The position numbers and the translations under genes were made by a program. Positions 1-9,752 of a stretch of 34,070 bases of DNA are shown piece after piece. The notes under the pieces are model-generated. The model worked only from the letters and a program-made list of their open reading frames with translations. It did not search any database and was not told the DNA's origin. Source of the DNA: Pseudomonadota bacterium (GTDB lineage: Bacteria; Myxococcota_A; UBA796; GCA-2862545); assembly GCA_947490265.1 (NCBI GenBank), contig CANLGQ010000009.1, positions 1 through 34,070 on the forward strand. The letters are read 5' to 3'. Position 1 is the stretch's first letter; the number at the start of each line of letters is the position of its first letter.

Positions 1-1
1 C

Positions 2-2302
2 GCCGAGGGAGTCAACGAGATGATCGGCGTCCTCGCGCTCGTTGCCGACCAGGTCACGACCGTCGCCCGCGAGGTCGGCGTCGAGGGAAAGCTGGGTGGC
101 CAGGCGCGGGTACCCCTCGCCGCAGGACGGTGGCGCGAAGTCACCGACCACGTGAATCACCTCGCCGCGATCCAGACGACCCAGGTACGCGCCATCGCCG
201 AGGTGGTCACCGCGGTGACCCAGGGCGACCTCTCGCGGGCGATCACGGTCGACGCACCCGGAGAACTGGCCGCGTTGAAGGACAACATCAACCAGATGAT
301 CCTCGCGTTGAAGGTGACCACTGAGAAGAACCTGGCGACGGACTGGCTGAAAACCAGCTTGGTACGCTTCACGCGGATGCTTCACGGGCAGCGCAACCTG
401 ATCGCGGTCGCGCAGATGATCTTGTCGGAGCTGGCGCAGGTCGTGTCTGTCCAGCGCGGGGCTTTCTATGTGATGGAGGGTTCGACATCCGGGGACGAGC
501 TTCGCCTGCTCGCCAGCTATGCGGTTCCACGTCGACCGACCGTCCCCACGCACTTTGCCGTCGGAGAAGGCCTCGTCGGCCAATGTGCCCACGAGAAGTC
601 CCGCATCCTGCTCACCCACGTTCCGGCGAACTACGTGCAGGTCACCTCCGGCCTCGGCTCCGCACCCCCGAACCGCATCGTGCTCCTGCCGGTGTTGTTC
701 GAGGGCGACGTCCTGGCCGTCATCGAACTCGCCACGTTCGAGGCCTTGTCCGACATCCACCTGACGTTCCTCGAAAAGCTCACCGACGGCATCGGGATCG
801 TGCTCCACACGCTGTCTGCCCACGCGCGCACCGAGGAGCTCCTCAAACAGTCTCAGACGCTGACCACCGATCTCCAGATGCAGCAATGGGAGCTCAAGGC
901 GTCGAACGGGCGCCTCGAGCAGCAGGCCGCCACCCTCCGGCAATCCGAGGAGCGGCTCCGTGCGCAGCAAGACGAGCTTCGGCACACGAACGAGCAGCTC
1001 GAGGAAAAGGCCGCGCTGCTAGCTCGAAAGAAAGCTAAGATAGAGGCTAAAAATATCGAGATCGTCCAAGCGGGAGTCGCCCTCGAACAGAAGGCCCATC
1101 AGCTCGCACTGGCGTCCAATTACAAGTCCCAGTTCCTCGCCAACATGAGCCACGAGCTGCGAACCCCGCTGAATTCACTGCTCATTCTCGCCCGATTGTT
1201 GGCCGACAACGACCGCGGCAACCTGTCCCCGAAGCAAGTGGAGTTTGCACGGACGATCCATGCGGCCGGGTCCGACCTCCTCTCCCTCATCAACGAGATC
1301 CTCGACCTGTCCAAAATCGAATCGGGGACCATGTCCGTGGACCTGAGCCGCGTATCGATGGCGGAACTGCGGTATTTCGCCGAGAGCGTGTTCCGAGTCG
1401 TCGCCCTCGAGCAGGGTCTCGCCTTCGAGGTCGAGATCGCTCCCGAGGTGCCGCCCGATCTCGAAACGGACGTCCGGCGCCTCCAACAAGTGATCCGGAA
1501 CCTGCTCTCCAACGCCTTCAAGTTCACCAGCGACGGCTCCGTGACGCTCAGGGTCGCGCTCGCGTCGAGCGGATGGAGCGCGGATCACCCGACCCTCGGC
1601 ACCGCGCGACACGTGCTGGCCGTAACGGTGATCGACACCGGCTTGGGGATCGCCCTCGACAAGCAACGCCTCGTCTTCGAGGCCTTCCAGCAGGCCGACA
1701 GCACGACCAGCCGGCTGTTCGGCGGCACGGGGCTCGGACTTTCGATCAGCAGGGAGATCGCCCAGTTGCTCGGCGGCGAGCTCTCAGTGGAGAGCGTTCT
1801 CGGGACCGGAAGCGCGTTCACCCTCTATCTGCCCCAGCCCTGTCCGGCCCCGCGGGTGCCCTCCATCGCCCGATCGGTCGCCCCGAAATCGGTGGTACCT
1901 GCCTCCGGTGAGAGCCCGGCCCTCGCCGGGCGACGCGTGCTCGTCGTCGACGACGACATGCGAAACCTGTATGCTCTGACCAGCGTGTTGGAGCAGCAGC
2001 AGATGGAGGTGCGGCACACCACCAACGGCACCGACGCGATTCAGCTCCTTCAAGAGGAGCCTGAAGTGGACGTCGTCCTGATGGATCTGATGATGCCCGG
2101 GCTCGACGGCTACGAGGCGATTCGCGCGATTCGCCAATTCTCCAACTTCAAATCGACGCCGATCATCGCGCTCACCGCCAAGGCGATGCACGGCGATCGC
2201 GAGACGTGTCTCCAGGCGGGTGCTACCGATTACCTGGCCAAACCCGTGGACACGCGCCAACTGGTGGCCCTGCTCGCGCGCCACCTCGAGCACCGACCGT
2301 GA
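2..2302 (+). CDS. Hybrid sensor histidine kinase (HAMP repeats, GAF, coiled coil, HisKA, HATPase_c, C-terminal receiver); 5' truncated by window edge
   Basis: Frame is open upstream of the track's ATG at 20 ([18 protein letters not shown]..., HAMP-like repeats). H-box [17 protein letters not shown] boxes [35 protein letters not shown]...[14 protein letters not shown]...ALTAKA...AKPVD. Confidence 0.93.
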   Translation, partial: AEGVNEMIGVLALVADQVTTVAREVGVEGKLGGQARVPLAAGRWREVTDHVNHLAAIQTTQVRAIAEVVTAVTQGDLSRAITVDAPGELAALKDNINQMILALKVTTEKNLATDWLKTSLVRFTRMLHGQRNLIAVAQMILSELAQVVSVQRGAFYVMEGSTSGDELRLLASYAVPRRPTVPTHFAVGEGLVGQCAHEKSRILLTHVPANYVQVTSGLGSAPPNRIVLLPVLFEGDVLAVIELATFEALSDIHLTFLEKLTDGIGIVLHTLSAHARTEELLKQSQTLTTDLQMQQWELKASNGRLEQQAATLRQSEERLRAQQDELRHTNEQLEEKAALLARKKAKIEAKNIEIVQAGVALEQKAHQLALASNYKSQFLANMSHELRTPLNSLLILARLLADNDRGNLSPKQVEFARTIHAAGSDLLSLINEILDLSKIESGTMSVDLSRVSMAELRYFAESVFRVVALEQGLAFEVEIAPEVPPDLETDVRRLQQVIRNLLSNAFKFTSDGSVTLRVALASSGWSADHPTLGTARHVLAVTVIDTGLGIALDKQRLVFEAFQQADSTTSRLFGGTGLGLSISREIAQLLGGELSVESVLGTGSAFTLYLPQPCPAPRVPSIARSVAPKSVVPASGESPALAGRRVLVVDDDMRNLYALTSVLEQQQMEVRHTTNGTDAIQLLQEEPEVDVVLMDLMMPGLDGYEAIRAIRQFSNFKSTPIIALTAKAMHGDRETCLQAGATDYLAKPVDTRQLVALLARHLEHRP

Positions 2303-3462
2303 ACGACCCGCGGCCCGAGTCGATCCTCGTGGTCGACGATGAGCCATTCAATCTCCAGGCGCTCTCGGCGCTCCTGGAGAACCTGGGTGTGCACGTGGTG
2401 ACCGCGGGCTCGGGCAAAGAGGCGCTGCGAAAGCTCCTCGACGAGGACTTCGCCCTGATCCTGCTCGACGTGCAGATGCCCGACATGGACGGCTTCGAGA
2501 CGGCAGAGCTGATCCGGCAACGCGAGCGAAGCCGTTCCACCCCCATCGTATTCCAGACGGCGTGGCAAGAAGAACCCGCGCGGATCGCCCGCGCCTATTC
2601 GGTGGGTGCTGTCGACTTCGTCGTAAAGCCGCTCGACCCGGTGGTGCTGTGCAGCAAAGTCTCGGTGTTCCTCGACCTTCACCGGAAGACCGAAGCACTC
2701 CTCCGAAAGAACCTGGAGCTGGAGGCCGCCCTGGATCAGGCCGGTCGCGCCAACGAGTTCAAGAGCCGCTTTCTAGCTAGCATTTCGCATGAGCTTCGCA
2801 CGCCTCTCGGCGGAATTCTCGGCTATGCCGAGCTGCTCGAGCATGAGCACGCCGGACCGCTCACCCCTCAGCAGCGCGAGTACCTTCGCCACGTCCTCAG
2901 CAGCACCGAGCACCTCACGCGTCTGGTCAACGACGTGCTGGACTTGTCGAAGATCGAGGGCGGCCGCATGAACATGGCGCCGCGGTGGACACCGCTACGC
3001 AAGCTCGCCGACAGCGCGGTCGGCGGGCTCAAGGCGGCCGCAACCACTGCCGGCGTGCACGTGTGCATCGAGATCCCGAGGAATTTCCCAAGCTTGTACG
3101 TCGATCCTCTCCGGATTCGACCGGTGTTGTTCAACCTGCTCTCGAACGCGATCCAGTACAGCCCACCGGGTTCGACGACCACGCTCCGCGCCTACACCGA
3201 GCCGCGCACGGCGGCCATTGCCGTTCAGGACCACGGAGCCGGGATCTCATCCAACCAAATGGCGCGGCTGTTCCATGAGTTCGAGCCGTCGGCGCCGCGT
3301 GACGGCGGGCGGCCCGGACCTGGGTTGGGCCTGGCCATCGCCCGCCACCTCGTGGAGCTGCACGGCGGCAACATCGGGGTCGACACGGTGGTCGGGCAGG
3401 GGTCGGTCTTTACGGTGCGTTTGCCGCTCCGCCGCCGGGAACGAGAGACCCCGCCCCTCTGA
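2299..3462 (+). CDS. Response regulator receiver - histidine kinase (REC-HisKA-HATPase_c)
   Basis: GTG start at 2299 overlaps the upstream TGA (GTGA) and is in frame with track ORF 2206..3462. REC ILVVDDEPFN...LILLDVQMPDMDG...VVKPLDP, then [38 protein letters not shown]. Confidence 0.92.
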   Translation: MNDPRPESILVVDDEPFNLQALSALLENLGVHVVTAGSGKEALRKLLDEDFALILLDVQMPDMDGFETAELIRQRERSRSTPIVFQTAWQEEPARIARAYSVGAVDFVVKPLDPVVLCSKVSVFLDLHRKTEALLRKNLELEAALDQAGRANEFKSRFLASISHELRTPLGGILGYAELLEHEHAGPLTPQQREYLRHVLSSTEHLTRLVNDVLDLSKIEGGRMNMAPRWTPLRKLADSAVGGLKAAATTAGVHVCIEIPRNFPSLYVDPLRIRPVLFNLLSNAIQYSPPGSTTTLRAYTEPRTAAIAVQDHGAGISSNQMARLFHEFEPSAPRDGGRPGPGLGLAIARHLVELHGGNIGVDTVVGQGSVFTVRLPLRRRERETPPL

Positions 3463-3474
3463 GCCCCTCCGCCG

Positions 3475-4530
3475 TCAGTCGTCGACGTCGCGTTCCAGCG
3501 ATTCGCCGTATTCTTGGGGCCGGATGCCGTGGTCTTTTAGCTTCTCCCACAGGCCCTTGCGGGAGATGTGGAGCGCCCGCGCGGTCTCCCCGCGCCGACC
3601 TCGGTTTTGGCCAAGTACCTGGACCAGGTAGGCGCGCTCGAACACCCGCCGCGCGTCGGCCAACGGGAGCGGGGCATCGGAGGCGCTGAAGTCGGGCTCA
3701 GCCTCGACCTCGAGCGGCCGGTCGAAGTGCGCGTGGCGGGTGACCTCGCCCGGCAGATCGCCCACGTCGATGTCACGCCCGTTGGCCATGACGAGCGCAT
3801 GCTGGATGACGTTCTCGAGCTCCCGCACGTTCCCGGGGAACGGGTAGGCCGCCAGCGCCTCCTGCGCACGGACGGTCAGGTGCGGTCGGAATCCCGCCGC
3901 ATAGCGCTTGACCAGGTGGTCGACCAGCACCGGGAGGTCCTCCGCCCGCCCCCGGAGCGGCGGGAGCGCGACGTGGAGCACCTTCAGTCGGTAGAACAGA
4001 TCTTCCCGGAACGCGCCGGTCGAAATGCACTGGCGCAGGTCGCGGTGGGTCGCCGAGAGGATTCGGACGTCTACCGACAGCGTGCCATCCATCCCGAGGG
4101 GTTCGATTGTGCCCTCCTGAATCACCCGGAGGAGCTTGGCCTGGGCCGACAACGAGAGCTCGCCAACCTCATCGAGAAATAGCGTGCCGTGATCCGCCAT
4201 TTTGAAGCGACCGTCCCGTCGAGCGATCGCGCCCGTGAAGGCCCCCTTGCTGTGGCCGAACAGCTCGGATTCAATCAGGGTGTCGGGAAACGCTGCACAA
4301 TTCACCGCAACGAAAGGCCGGTCGCGACGCGGACCGCCGAGGTGCAGCGCACGGGCGACGAGCTCCTTGCCCGTGCCGCTCTCCCCGGTGATGAGAACCG
4401 GGGCTTCACTCTGGCAGATTCGCGAAACGCGCTCGAGCACCGACCGCATCGCCGGGCTTCCGCCCAGCAGCGAAGCCAGTGGTGCGTCTCGGTTCTCCGA
4501 AGTCGGTCGCCGCGGCGCTGCAAGGGCCAT
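3475..4530 (-). CDS. Sigma54-interacting transcriptional activator (AAA+ plus Fis-type HTH, no receiver domain)
   Basis: Walker A GESGTGKE, sigma54-contact loop GAFTGA (GHSKGAFTGAIARRDG), Walker B GTLFLDEVGEL, FREDLFYRL, C-terminal HTH GRRGETARALHISRKGLWEKLKDHGI. The N-terminus is only ~25 aa before the AAA+ domain. Confidence 0.93.
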   Translation of the reverse strand: MALAAPRRPTSENRDAPLASLLGGSPAMRSVLERVSRICQSEAPVLITGESGTGKELVARALHLGGPRRDRPFVAVNCAAFPDTLIESELFGHSKGAFTGAIARRDGRFKMADHGTLFLDEVGELSLSAQAKLLRVIQEGTIEPLGMDGTLSVDVRILSATHRDLRQCISTGAFREDLFYRLKVLHVALPPLRGRAEDLPVLVDHLVKRYAAGFRPHLTVRAQEALAAYPFPGNVRELENVIQHALVMANGRDIDVGDLPGEVTRHAHFDRPLEVEAEPDFSASDAPLPLADARRVFERAYLVQVLGQNRGRRGETARALHISRKGLWEKLKDHGIRPQEYGESLERDVDD

Positions 4531-4719
4531 CGTGGCTCCACCAAGCCTGTTTCATGCACAGGCACAGACTCATCGTAATACCGCTCAGGGGGCCGGGCTA
4601 GCGTCGACAGCAGAAACGTCACCGACGCCGGCGCACACGTTTCGCGCGGCCCCAGCGGGTACTTTTCGAACCGCTTTGGTAGGACCTCTTGCAGCTTTTC
4701 GACGGCCGGCGTCGTCCGT

Positions 4720-5061
4720 TCAACTCTCGGCCCAATCCCCCGCGCGCCGTAGCGGGCCATCGCTGCCGCAAAACCCATCCCCGCCCAACTCGGTGAGCAG
4801 TTCGCCCGCCTCGGTCGCGACCAGGACGACCTCGACCTCGCGCCACCGGTCGCCCTCCAGCCGCATCCGCACGCGGCCCGCGCCAACCCCTTCCCAGGAA
4901 AACGCCAGGATCCCCGCCGTCACCAAGATCCCTGCCGAGATGACTCGCCCGGTGCCGTCGGGGTCGAACTCCCAGCGCTCCCCCACCCACCCCGTGAACG
5001 GCTGCGCGGCCGTCTCCCAGGCCCCGGTCAGCACTTCCTGCACCGGTCGCTCCGACTCCAC
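4720..5061 (-). CDS. Small hypothetical protein (113 aa), possibly frameshifted at its 3' end
   Basis: Plausible composition (MESERPVQEVLTGAWETAAQPFTGWVGERWEFDPDGTGRVISAG...) in a gap between flanking genes; no family recognised. Confidence 0.45.
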   Translation of the reverse strand: MESERPVQEVLTGAWETAAQPFTGWVGERWEFDPDGTGRVISAGILVTAGILAFSWEGVGAGRVRMRLEGDRWREVEVVLVATEAGELLTELGGDGFCGSDGPLRRAGDWAES

Positions 5062-5081
5062 CTCGACTCCGGCCCGGCTAT

Positions 5082-5948
5082 GTGGGAGACATGCTTCCCG
5101 AGCGCCTCCCCAGTCTCACCCTGCCCACCCTCGGCGGCAAGCAGCTCTGGGCCGACCTGTGGGTCCGCTCGGGTTGGCGGATCCAACGCTCCCTGATCAC
5201 CGGCCACCACCGCCTGCTCGGGCCGCGCGACCTGCGCTTCGCCGCGGGCTCTTTCGCCCACTGCCTGGAGACGTTCGACCGCCGGAGCCTCCCCGATCCT
5301 CCTGCCCACGCCGTCCTGTGTCTTCACGGGATCTTTCGCTCGAAGGACTCGTTCAACCCCATGGCTCGGGCGCTCGAGGCCGCCGGCTACCACGCGGTGA
5401 CGGTGAACTACCCGAGCACCCGGCGACCGCTCGCGGGGCACGCCGATCAAATCTCGACCGTGCTCGACGGGTTGCCGGCGACGACGACCCGCGTCTCCTT
5501 CGTCACCCACAGCATGGGCGGAATGGTCGCTCGAACCCTCCTCGCCCGCGAGGGCGCTCCGTGGCGCGACCGGATTGCGCTCGGGCGGCTGCTCCTGATC
5601 GCCACCCCAAACCGCGGCGCGGACATCGTCCCCTGGCTCGAGTGCCTTCCCGCCCTGTACCACGCCGCTGGGCCCGCGCTGCGCGAGCTTCATCCGGCCC
5701 GGGCGAGCGCGGTGCCCCCGCCCGCCCTCCCGTTCGCCACCATCGCCGGCGTGCGGGGCGATCCCCGAGGTTGGAACCCGCTTCTCCCCGGTGACGACGA
5801 CCTCACGGTGGCGGCCGCGTCGGTGCGCCTCGACGGCGCGGAAGATCACCTCGACGTTCCCGCGCTCCACACGTTCATCGCCGCGGATCCGCGGGTCATC
5901 CGCGCGGCGATCCACTACCTGGCCACGGGATCCCTGCGCGTCCGGTGA
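5082..5948 (+). CDS. Alpha/beta hydrolase (lipase/PGAP1-like)
   Basis: AVLCLHGIFRSKDSFNPMARALEAAGYHAVTVNYPST, nucleophile elbow THSMGGMVART, LLLIATPNRGAD. Confidence 0.85.
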   Translation: MGDMLPERLPSLTLPTLGGKQLWADLWVRSGWRIQRSLITGHHRLLGPRDLRFAAGSFAHCLETFDRRSLPDPPAHAVLCLHGIFRSKDSFNPMARALEAAGYHAVTVNYPSTRRPLAGHADQISTVLDGLPATTTRVSFVTHSMGGMVARTLLAREGAPWRDRIALGRLLLIATPNRGADIVPWLECLPALYHAAGPALRELHPARASAVPPPALPFATIAGVRGDPRGWNPLLPGDDDLTVAAASVRLDGAEDHLDVPALHTFIAADPRVIRAAIHYLATGSLRVR

Positions 5949-5954
5949 TCCGCG

Positions 5955-8168
5955 TCACTGCAGGGTGAGCAGCAGCCAGCCGACCTGGTCGTCGTCGGGG
6001 CACGCTACGGAACAGTCGCTGTCGTCGGGTCCGTTGGCGGTGGCCGCGACGAGCACCTCGGTGCCGAAGATCCCCAGGGAGACATCAACCGGGATCAGGT
6101 CGGGATCGAGAAAGCCGAGGATCGCGGTTTCCGGGTCGCCATTGTCCAAGAAGAGCTTCACGATGTTGGGCGTGCCGGCGACCACCGCAGCAATGACCGT
6201 GTCCCCACCAAACTGCGCCGCGGTCGCCGCGAGCACCGTTTCGCCGGCAAAGTACACCACGTCGCCGTTCGCCCCCCGAACCGTGACCCCGGTCCCGCCG
6301 ACCGGGACGAGGGTGATCGTGTCACCGTAGCGCTCGATCCGGGCCCATCCATCATCCGTGGCCCAGTCGCCGACCGTGTCGACCGGCGCCAAGTTCCCGC
6401 CCGCGTCGAACGAATAGGTCACACACGTAGTGGAGTTGCATACGGTGAACGCCGGATTTCCGGTGCCGTCGTCCTCGGCGATGCAGGTCGACGCCCCGGT
6501 CAGGCCGTCCGCAACATCCGCGCGCCCGAGTCCAGGTATGAAGCCAGGTATGAAGTTTTCGACGCCATACACAACGCCGTCGCCACAGCCGACCGTCCAG
6601 GTGTCGCCGTTTGGGCGCAACAGGACCGACACGTCGTCGGCCGCAGCAAACCCACCTTCGAACAAGATCACATCGAAGTCGTCTAGGTCGTAGGACCCGC
6701 CGGGGTTCCACGAGAACAGCCACTCCGCGAGGGAATTCGAGGTCGTGGCGTACGTCGTACCCACGTGCAACGCCTCGCCTTCCGCGACGAGATCGTTTCC
6801 TGGGAAGACCGCGGTCGTGTAGATCAGCCCGGACCGGATCGTCGGATCGAGGGTGCCGGCCACCAACCCGTACATCAGGAACAAGTTATCCGACGCCCCC
6901 CCGGGCACGACGGGCCAGACCACGTGATCGGCGGGCACACTCAGCGCCCAGTGGATGTCGGTGTGAGCCACTTCGACTTGCCCGACGTTCGTCCAGTACG
7001 CCCCCTCGTAGGTGCGGAAAGCAGCGTTGTCGCTATTCACGTCCCCAAAACAATCCTGGTCTTGGCCGTCAAGGATCTCCTGCTGACCGGGATGCACGAG
7101 GGCATCTTGGTCGTTGCAGTCACCGTCCATGACGAGCAGGTTGAGACCCCAGTAGCCCAGATACGCGTTGACCTGATCGACATCGCCCGCCCTCGAGAAT
7201 CCGTCGCCGTCCTGGTCGAAGTCGTTGTCGCCGGCGCAGTCGGCATCGATGCCGTCATAGGACGCATCGTACTGGACCTTGAAATGGACATCCGACGAGT
7301 CGAACCCCGCCGACGGAGCACAGAAATCGACCACATTGTCGCCGTCGGTGTCGGGCAGGGTGGCCGGGGCCACCGACGCGTCGCAGCTGTCCCAGCAATC
7401 CCCCAACAGGTCGCCGTCCCAGTCGATCTCCTCTTTCCGGAAGAGTCCGAGGTAGCCGTTGAATTCGTCCTCGAATTCACGAGGGTAATACCCATCCCCG
7501 TCGGCGTCGAAGTCGTTGTTCGCCTTGCAGTCGTTGTCCTTGCCGTCATACCAGTCGTCGTCGGCCGCGAGAACGCCCGGGTTGATCGCCTCGTCGCTGT
7601 CGTTGCAGTCACCGCCCTCGAGCTCGCCGAAGTCGTAGCCGGTGGCGGCGAGGAAGCAGGCGTATTGGTCCTCGGTGCCCGCCTTCAGATAGTCGTCGCC
7701 ATCGAGGTCGAACTCGTTCAACCCGTCGCAGTTGGCGTCGCTGCAGTCGTAGGCCCCGTCGTTCGCCACCCCGGGATTGACCGAGTTCCCCGGGCCCGGT
7801 TCGTCGTTGCAGTCGAGCCCACGGCCGGCGAAGTCCTCGGTCGGCCAGGACTCGGCTTCGATCGGGTCGACCGACCCGAGCAGCACCGCATACTCCTCCT
7901 CGGTGATCCCCGGAAAGCCGTCGCCATCGCGGTCGATGAGGTCGCCGCCCTGGCAGTCATTGTCGATGCCATCGTAGGGGATCTCGGGGTTGGTCGGAAA
8001 CCGGTTGGGGGAGAGGTCGCCGTTCGCCCCGCAGGCCACCTCGTCGGCGGCCTTGACGCCGTCGCCGTCTTCGTCGAGCTCGCCGAGGCGATCGGCGCGA
8101 TCGCCTGCCCCGATCCAAGCGCAGCCCGACGCCAGGAACGCCACCGCGACCACGAGCAACCACCGCAT
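5955..8168 (-). CDS. Lipoprotein with MopE-type putative metal-binding / thrombospondin-3-like repeats
   Basis: Lipobox start MRWLLVVAVAFLASGC; repeated DGIDNDC...DRDGDGFP, DCNDEPGPGNSVNPG, DGKDNDC...DADGDGYYP, DGIDADC...DQDGDGFS, DGQDQDC. Start trimmed from the track's 8420. Confidence 0.88.
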   Translation of the reverse strand: MRWLLVVAVAFLASGCAWIGAGDRADRLGELDEDGDGVKAADEVACGANGDLSPNRFPTNPEIPYDGIDNDCQGGDLIDRDGDGFPGITEEEYAVLLGSVDPIEAESWPTEDFAGRGLDCNDEPGPGNSVNPGVANDGAYDCSDANCDGLNEFDLDGDDYLKAGTEDQYACFLAATGYDFGELEGGDCNDSDEAINPGVLAADDDWYDGKDNDCKANNDFDADGDGYYPREFEDEFNGYLGLFRKEEIDWDGDLLGDCWDSCDASVAPATLPDTDGDNVVDFCAPSAGFDSSDVHFKVQYDASYDGIDADCAGDNDFDQDGDGFSRAGDVDQVNAYLGYWGLNLLVMDGDCNDQDALVHPGQQEILDGQDQDCFGDVNSDNAAFRTYEGAYWTNVGQVEVAHTDIHWALSVPADHVVWPVVPGGASDNLFLMYGLVAGTLDPTIRSGLIYTTAVFPGNDLVAEGEALHVGTTYATTSNSLAEWLFSWNPGGSYDLDDFDVILFEGGFAAADDVSVLLRPNGDTWTVGCGDGVVYGVENFIPGFIPGLGRADVADGLTGASTCIAEDDGTGNPAFTVCNSTTCVTYSFDAGGNLAPVDTVGDWATDDGWARIERYGDTITLVPVGGTGVTVRGANGDVVYFAGETVLAATAAQFGGDTVIAAVVAGTPNIVKLFLDNGDPETAILGFLDPDLIPVDVSLGIFGTEVLVAATANGPDDSDCSVACPDDDQVGWLLLTLQ

Positions 8169-8196
8169 CCGCGTACCCTCACGGTCGAAGCATACA

Positions 8197-8934
8197 CTAC
8201 CGACGCTGCAGGTGAAGGAAGTGCTCGACGTTCCCGGCCCGGGCCCCGGGAAGGACGCAGTCCACCCCCCCGAGCACGACAAATCCGAGCGTGGCAGCGA
8301 CGGTCGCAACGCGATCGATGGCCGCGGCCCGATCGGCGTCGCTGCGCACCCTGCCACCGCGGGCGATCGCCTCGCGTCCCGCTTCGAACTGCGGTTTGAC
8401 GAGCACGAGGGCCTCGCCACCGGCCACCAGCAATCGGTGGACGGCCGGCAGGACCAGGGCGAGCGAGATGAACGACAGGTCGCCGACCAGCAGCGCGATC
8501 GGCTCCGGGAGCGAGGCCAGACTCCGCGCGTTGACCCCCTCCATCACGACCACCCGCGGATCCGCCGCCAGGCGGCTGTGCAGCTGCCCTCGGCCCACGT
8601 CGACCGCATACACCCGGGGCGCCCCGCGATGGAGCAGCACCTCCGTGAATCCGCCGGTGCTCGACCCGAGATCCGCGCACACGCGCCCGGCGGGGTCGAC
8701 CGACAAGGCGTCGAGCGCACCCATCAACTTGTACGCCCCCCGTCCCACCCAGACGTGCTCTCCGCTGTCCACCGTGATCGGCCGGTCGACCGCCACCTGA
8801 GCGGCCGGGCGCTGGGCCGGAACGCCGTCCACTCGCACCCGCCCCGCCTCGATCCACTCCCGCGCGCGTTCCCGCGAGGGCGCGAGGCCTCGCTCCACCA
8901 ACAACCGATCGAGGCGCGCTTTTGCGGCCATCAC
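8197..8934 (-). CDS. tlyA: TlyA family rRNA (cytidine-2'-O)-methyltransferase / hemolysin A-like
   Basis: S4-like N-terminus ARLDRLLVERGLAPSRERAREWIEAGRVRVDG, then GRGAYKLMGALD, CADLGSSTGGFTEVLLHRGA, VYAVDVGRGQL, FISLALVLPA. Confidence 0.92.
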   Translation of the reverse strand: MMAAKARLDRLLVERGLAPSRERAREWIEAGRVRVDGVPAQRPAAQVAVDRPITVDSGEHVWVGRGAYKLMGALDALSVDPAGRVCADLGSSTGGFTEVLLHRGAPRVYAVDVGRGQLHSRLAADPRVVVMEGVNARSLASLPEPIALLVGDLSFISLALVLPAVHRLLVAGGEALVLVKPQFEAGREAIARGGRVRSDADRAAAIDRVATVAATLGFVVLGGVDCVLPGARAGNVEHFLHLQRR

Positions 8935-9752
8935 CGCGCGCGCGCGACCGCGAGCCGGGCGAGCGCCTGGAGCGCACCCGGCCGCGGCATCGCGGCGATT
9001 CCCGCGATCGCCTGCTCCCCGAGCGCGATCGCCCGAGCGCGCGTCTCGGACACGCCGAGAAAGCGCACGAACGAGGGCGGCCCATCGGGATCGAGCGCCT
9101 CGTCGGCATCGAGCACGTCGTCGGCGAGCTGAAAACCGAGACCCACGTCGCGACCGAATGCCTGGAGCAGCGCCCGCTGGCCGGGATCCGCGCCGCCCAC
9201 CAGGCCCCCGATCTCCGTGGCCGCCGCGATGAGCGCGCCGGTTTTCAAGGCGTGCACCCGCTCGAGCGCCTCGAGGGAGGTGACCCGGGCGATGTCGCCG
9301 GCCTGCCCGCCGACCATCCCGGCCGCCCCGCTGGCCACGGCGAGGAGCCGGATCGCGGGGAGCGAAACCTCCGAGAGGGCGACGAAGGCCTCGGTCAGCA
9401 GCGCGTCGCCCACGAGCACCGCGGTCGCCTCGTCGAACGCCCGATGCACCGTCGGCATTCCTCGCCGCTCATCGTCGTCGTCCATGCAGGGAAGGTCGTC
9501 GTGCACGAGCGAGTACGTGTGGACCAGCTCCACCGCCACCGCGGCGGGGAGCGCCGCGCTCGGGTCACCGCCCACCGCCTCGCACGCGGCCATCACGAGC
9601 AGGGGCCGAAACCGCTTTCCGCCGGTGAACAGCGGATAGCGCAGGGCCAACCCGAACCGGTCCGGCCACACATCGTGAAATCTGGCTTCGAGCGCGGCCT
9701 CTACCCGCACGATGGCCTCGGCTTGCCACCGTTCGGCGTCGAACCCGGTCAT
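8931..9752 (-). CDS. ispA: Polyprenyl (farnesyl/geranylgeranyl) diphosphate synthase
   Basis: GGKRFRPLLVMAACEAVGG, first Asp-rich motif LVHDDLPCMDDDDERRG, second motif GLGFQLADDVLDADE. Start MTGFDAERW at 9752; ATGA overlaps with both neighbours. Confidence 0.9.
   Translation of the reverse strand: MTGFDAERWQAEAIVRVEAALEARFHDVWPDRFGLALRYPLFTGGKRFRPLLVMAACEAVGGDPSAALPAAVAVELVHTYSLVHDDLPCMDDDDERRGMPTVHRAFDEATAVLVGDALLTEAFVALSEVSLPAIRLLAVASGAAGMVGGQAGDIARVTSLEALERVHALKTGALIAAATEIGGLVGGADPGQRALLQAFGRDVGLGFQLADDVLDADEALDPDGPPSFVRFLGVSETRARAIALGEQAIAGIAAMPRPGALQALARLAVARAR

Noticed and set aside
4202-5794. 530-aa plus-strand ORF
   Set aside because: Spans the sigma54 activator N-terminus, the intergenic region and a wrong frame of the hydrolase; low-complexity Arg/Pro/Ser.
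6765-8399. 544-aa plus-strand ORF rich in Val/Ile/Glu/Arg
   Set aside because: Antisense of the Asp/Gly-rich repeat lipoprotein; composition explained by complementing GAC/GGC codons.
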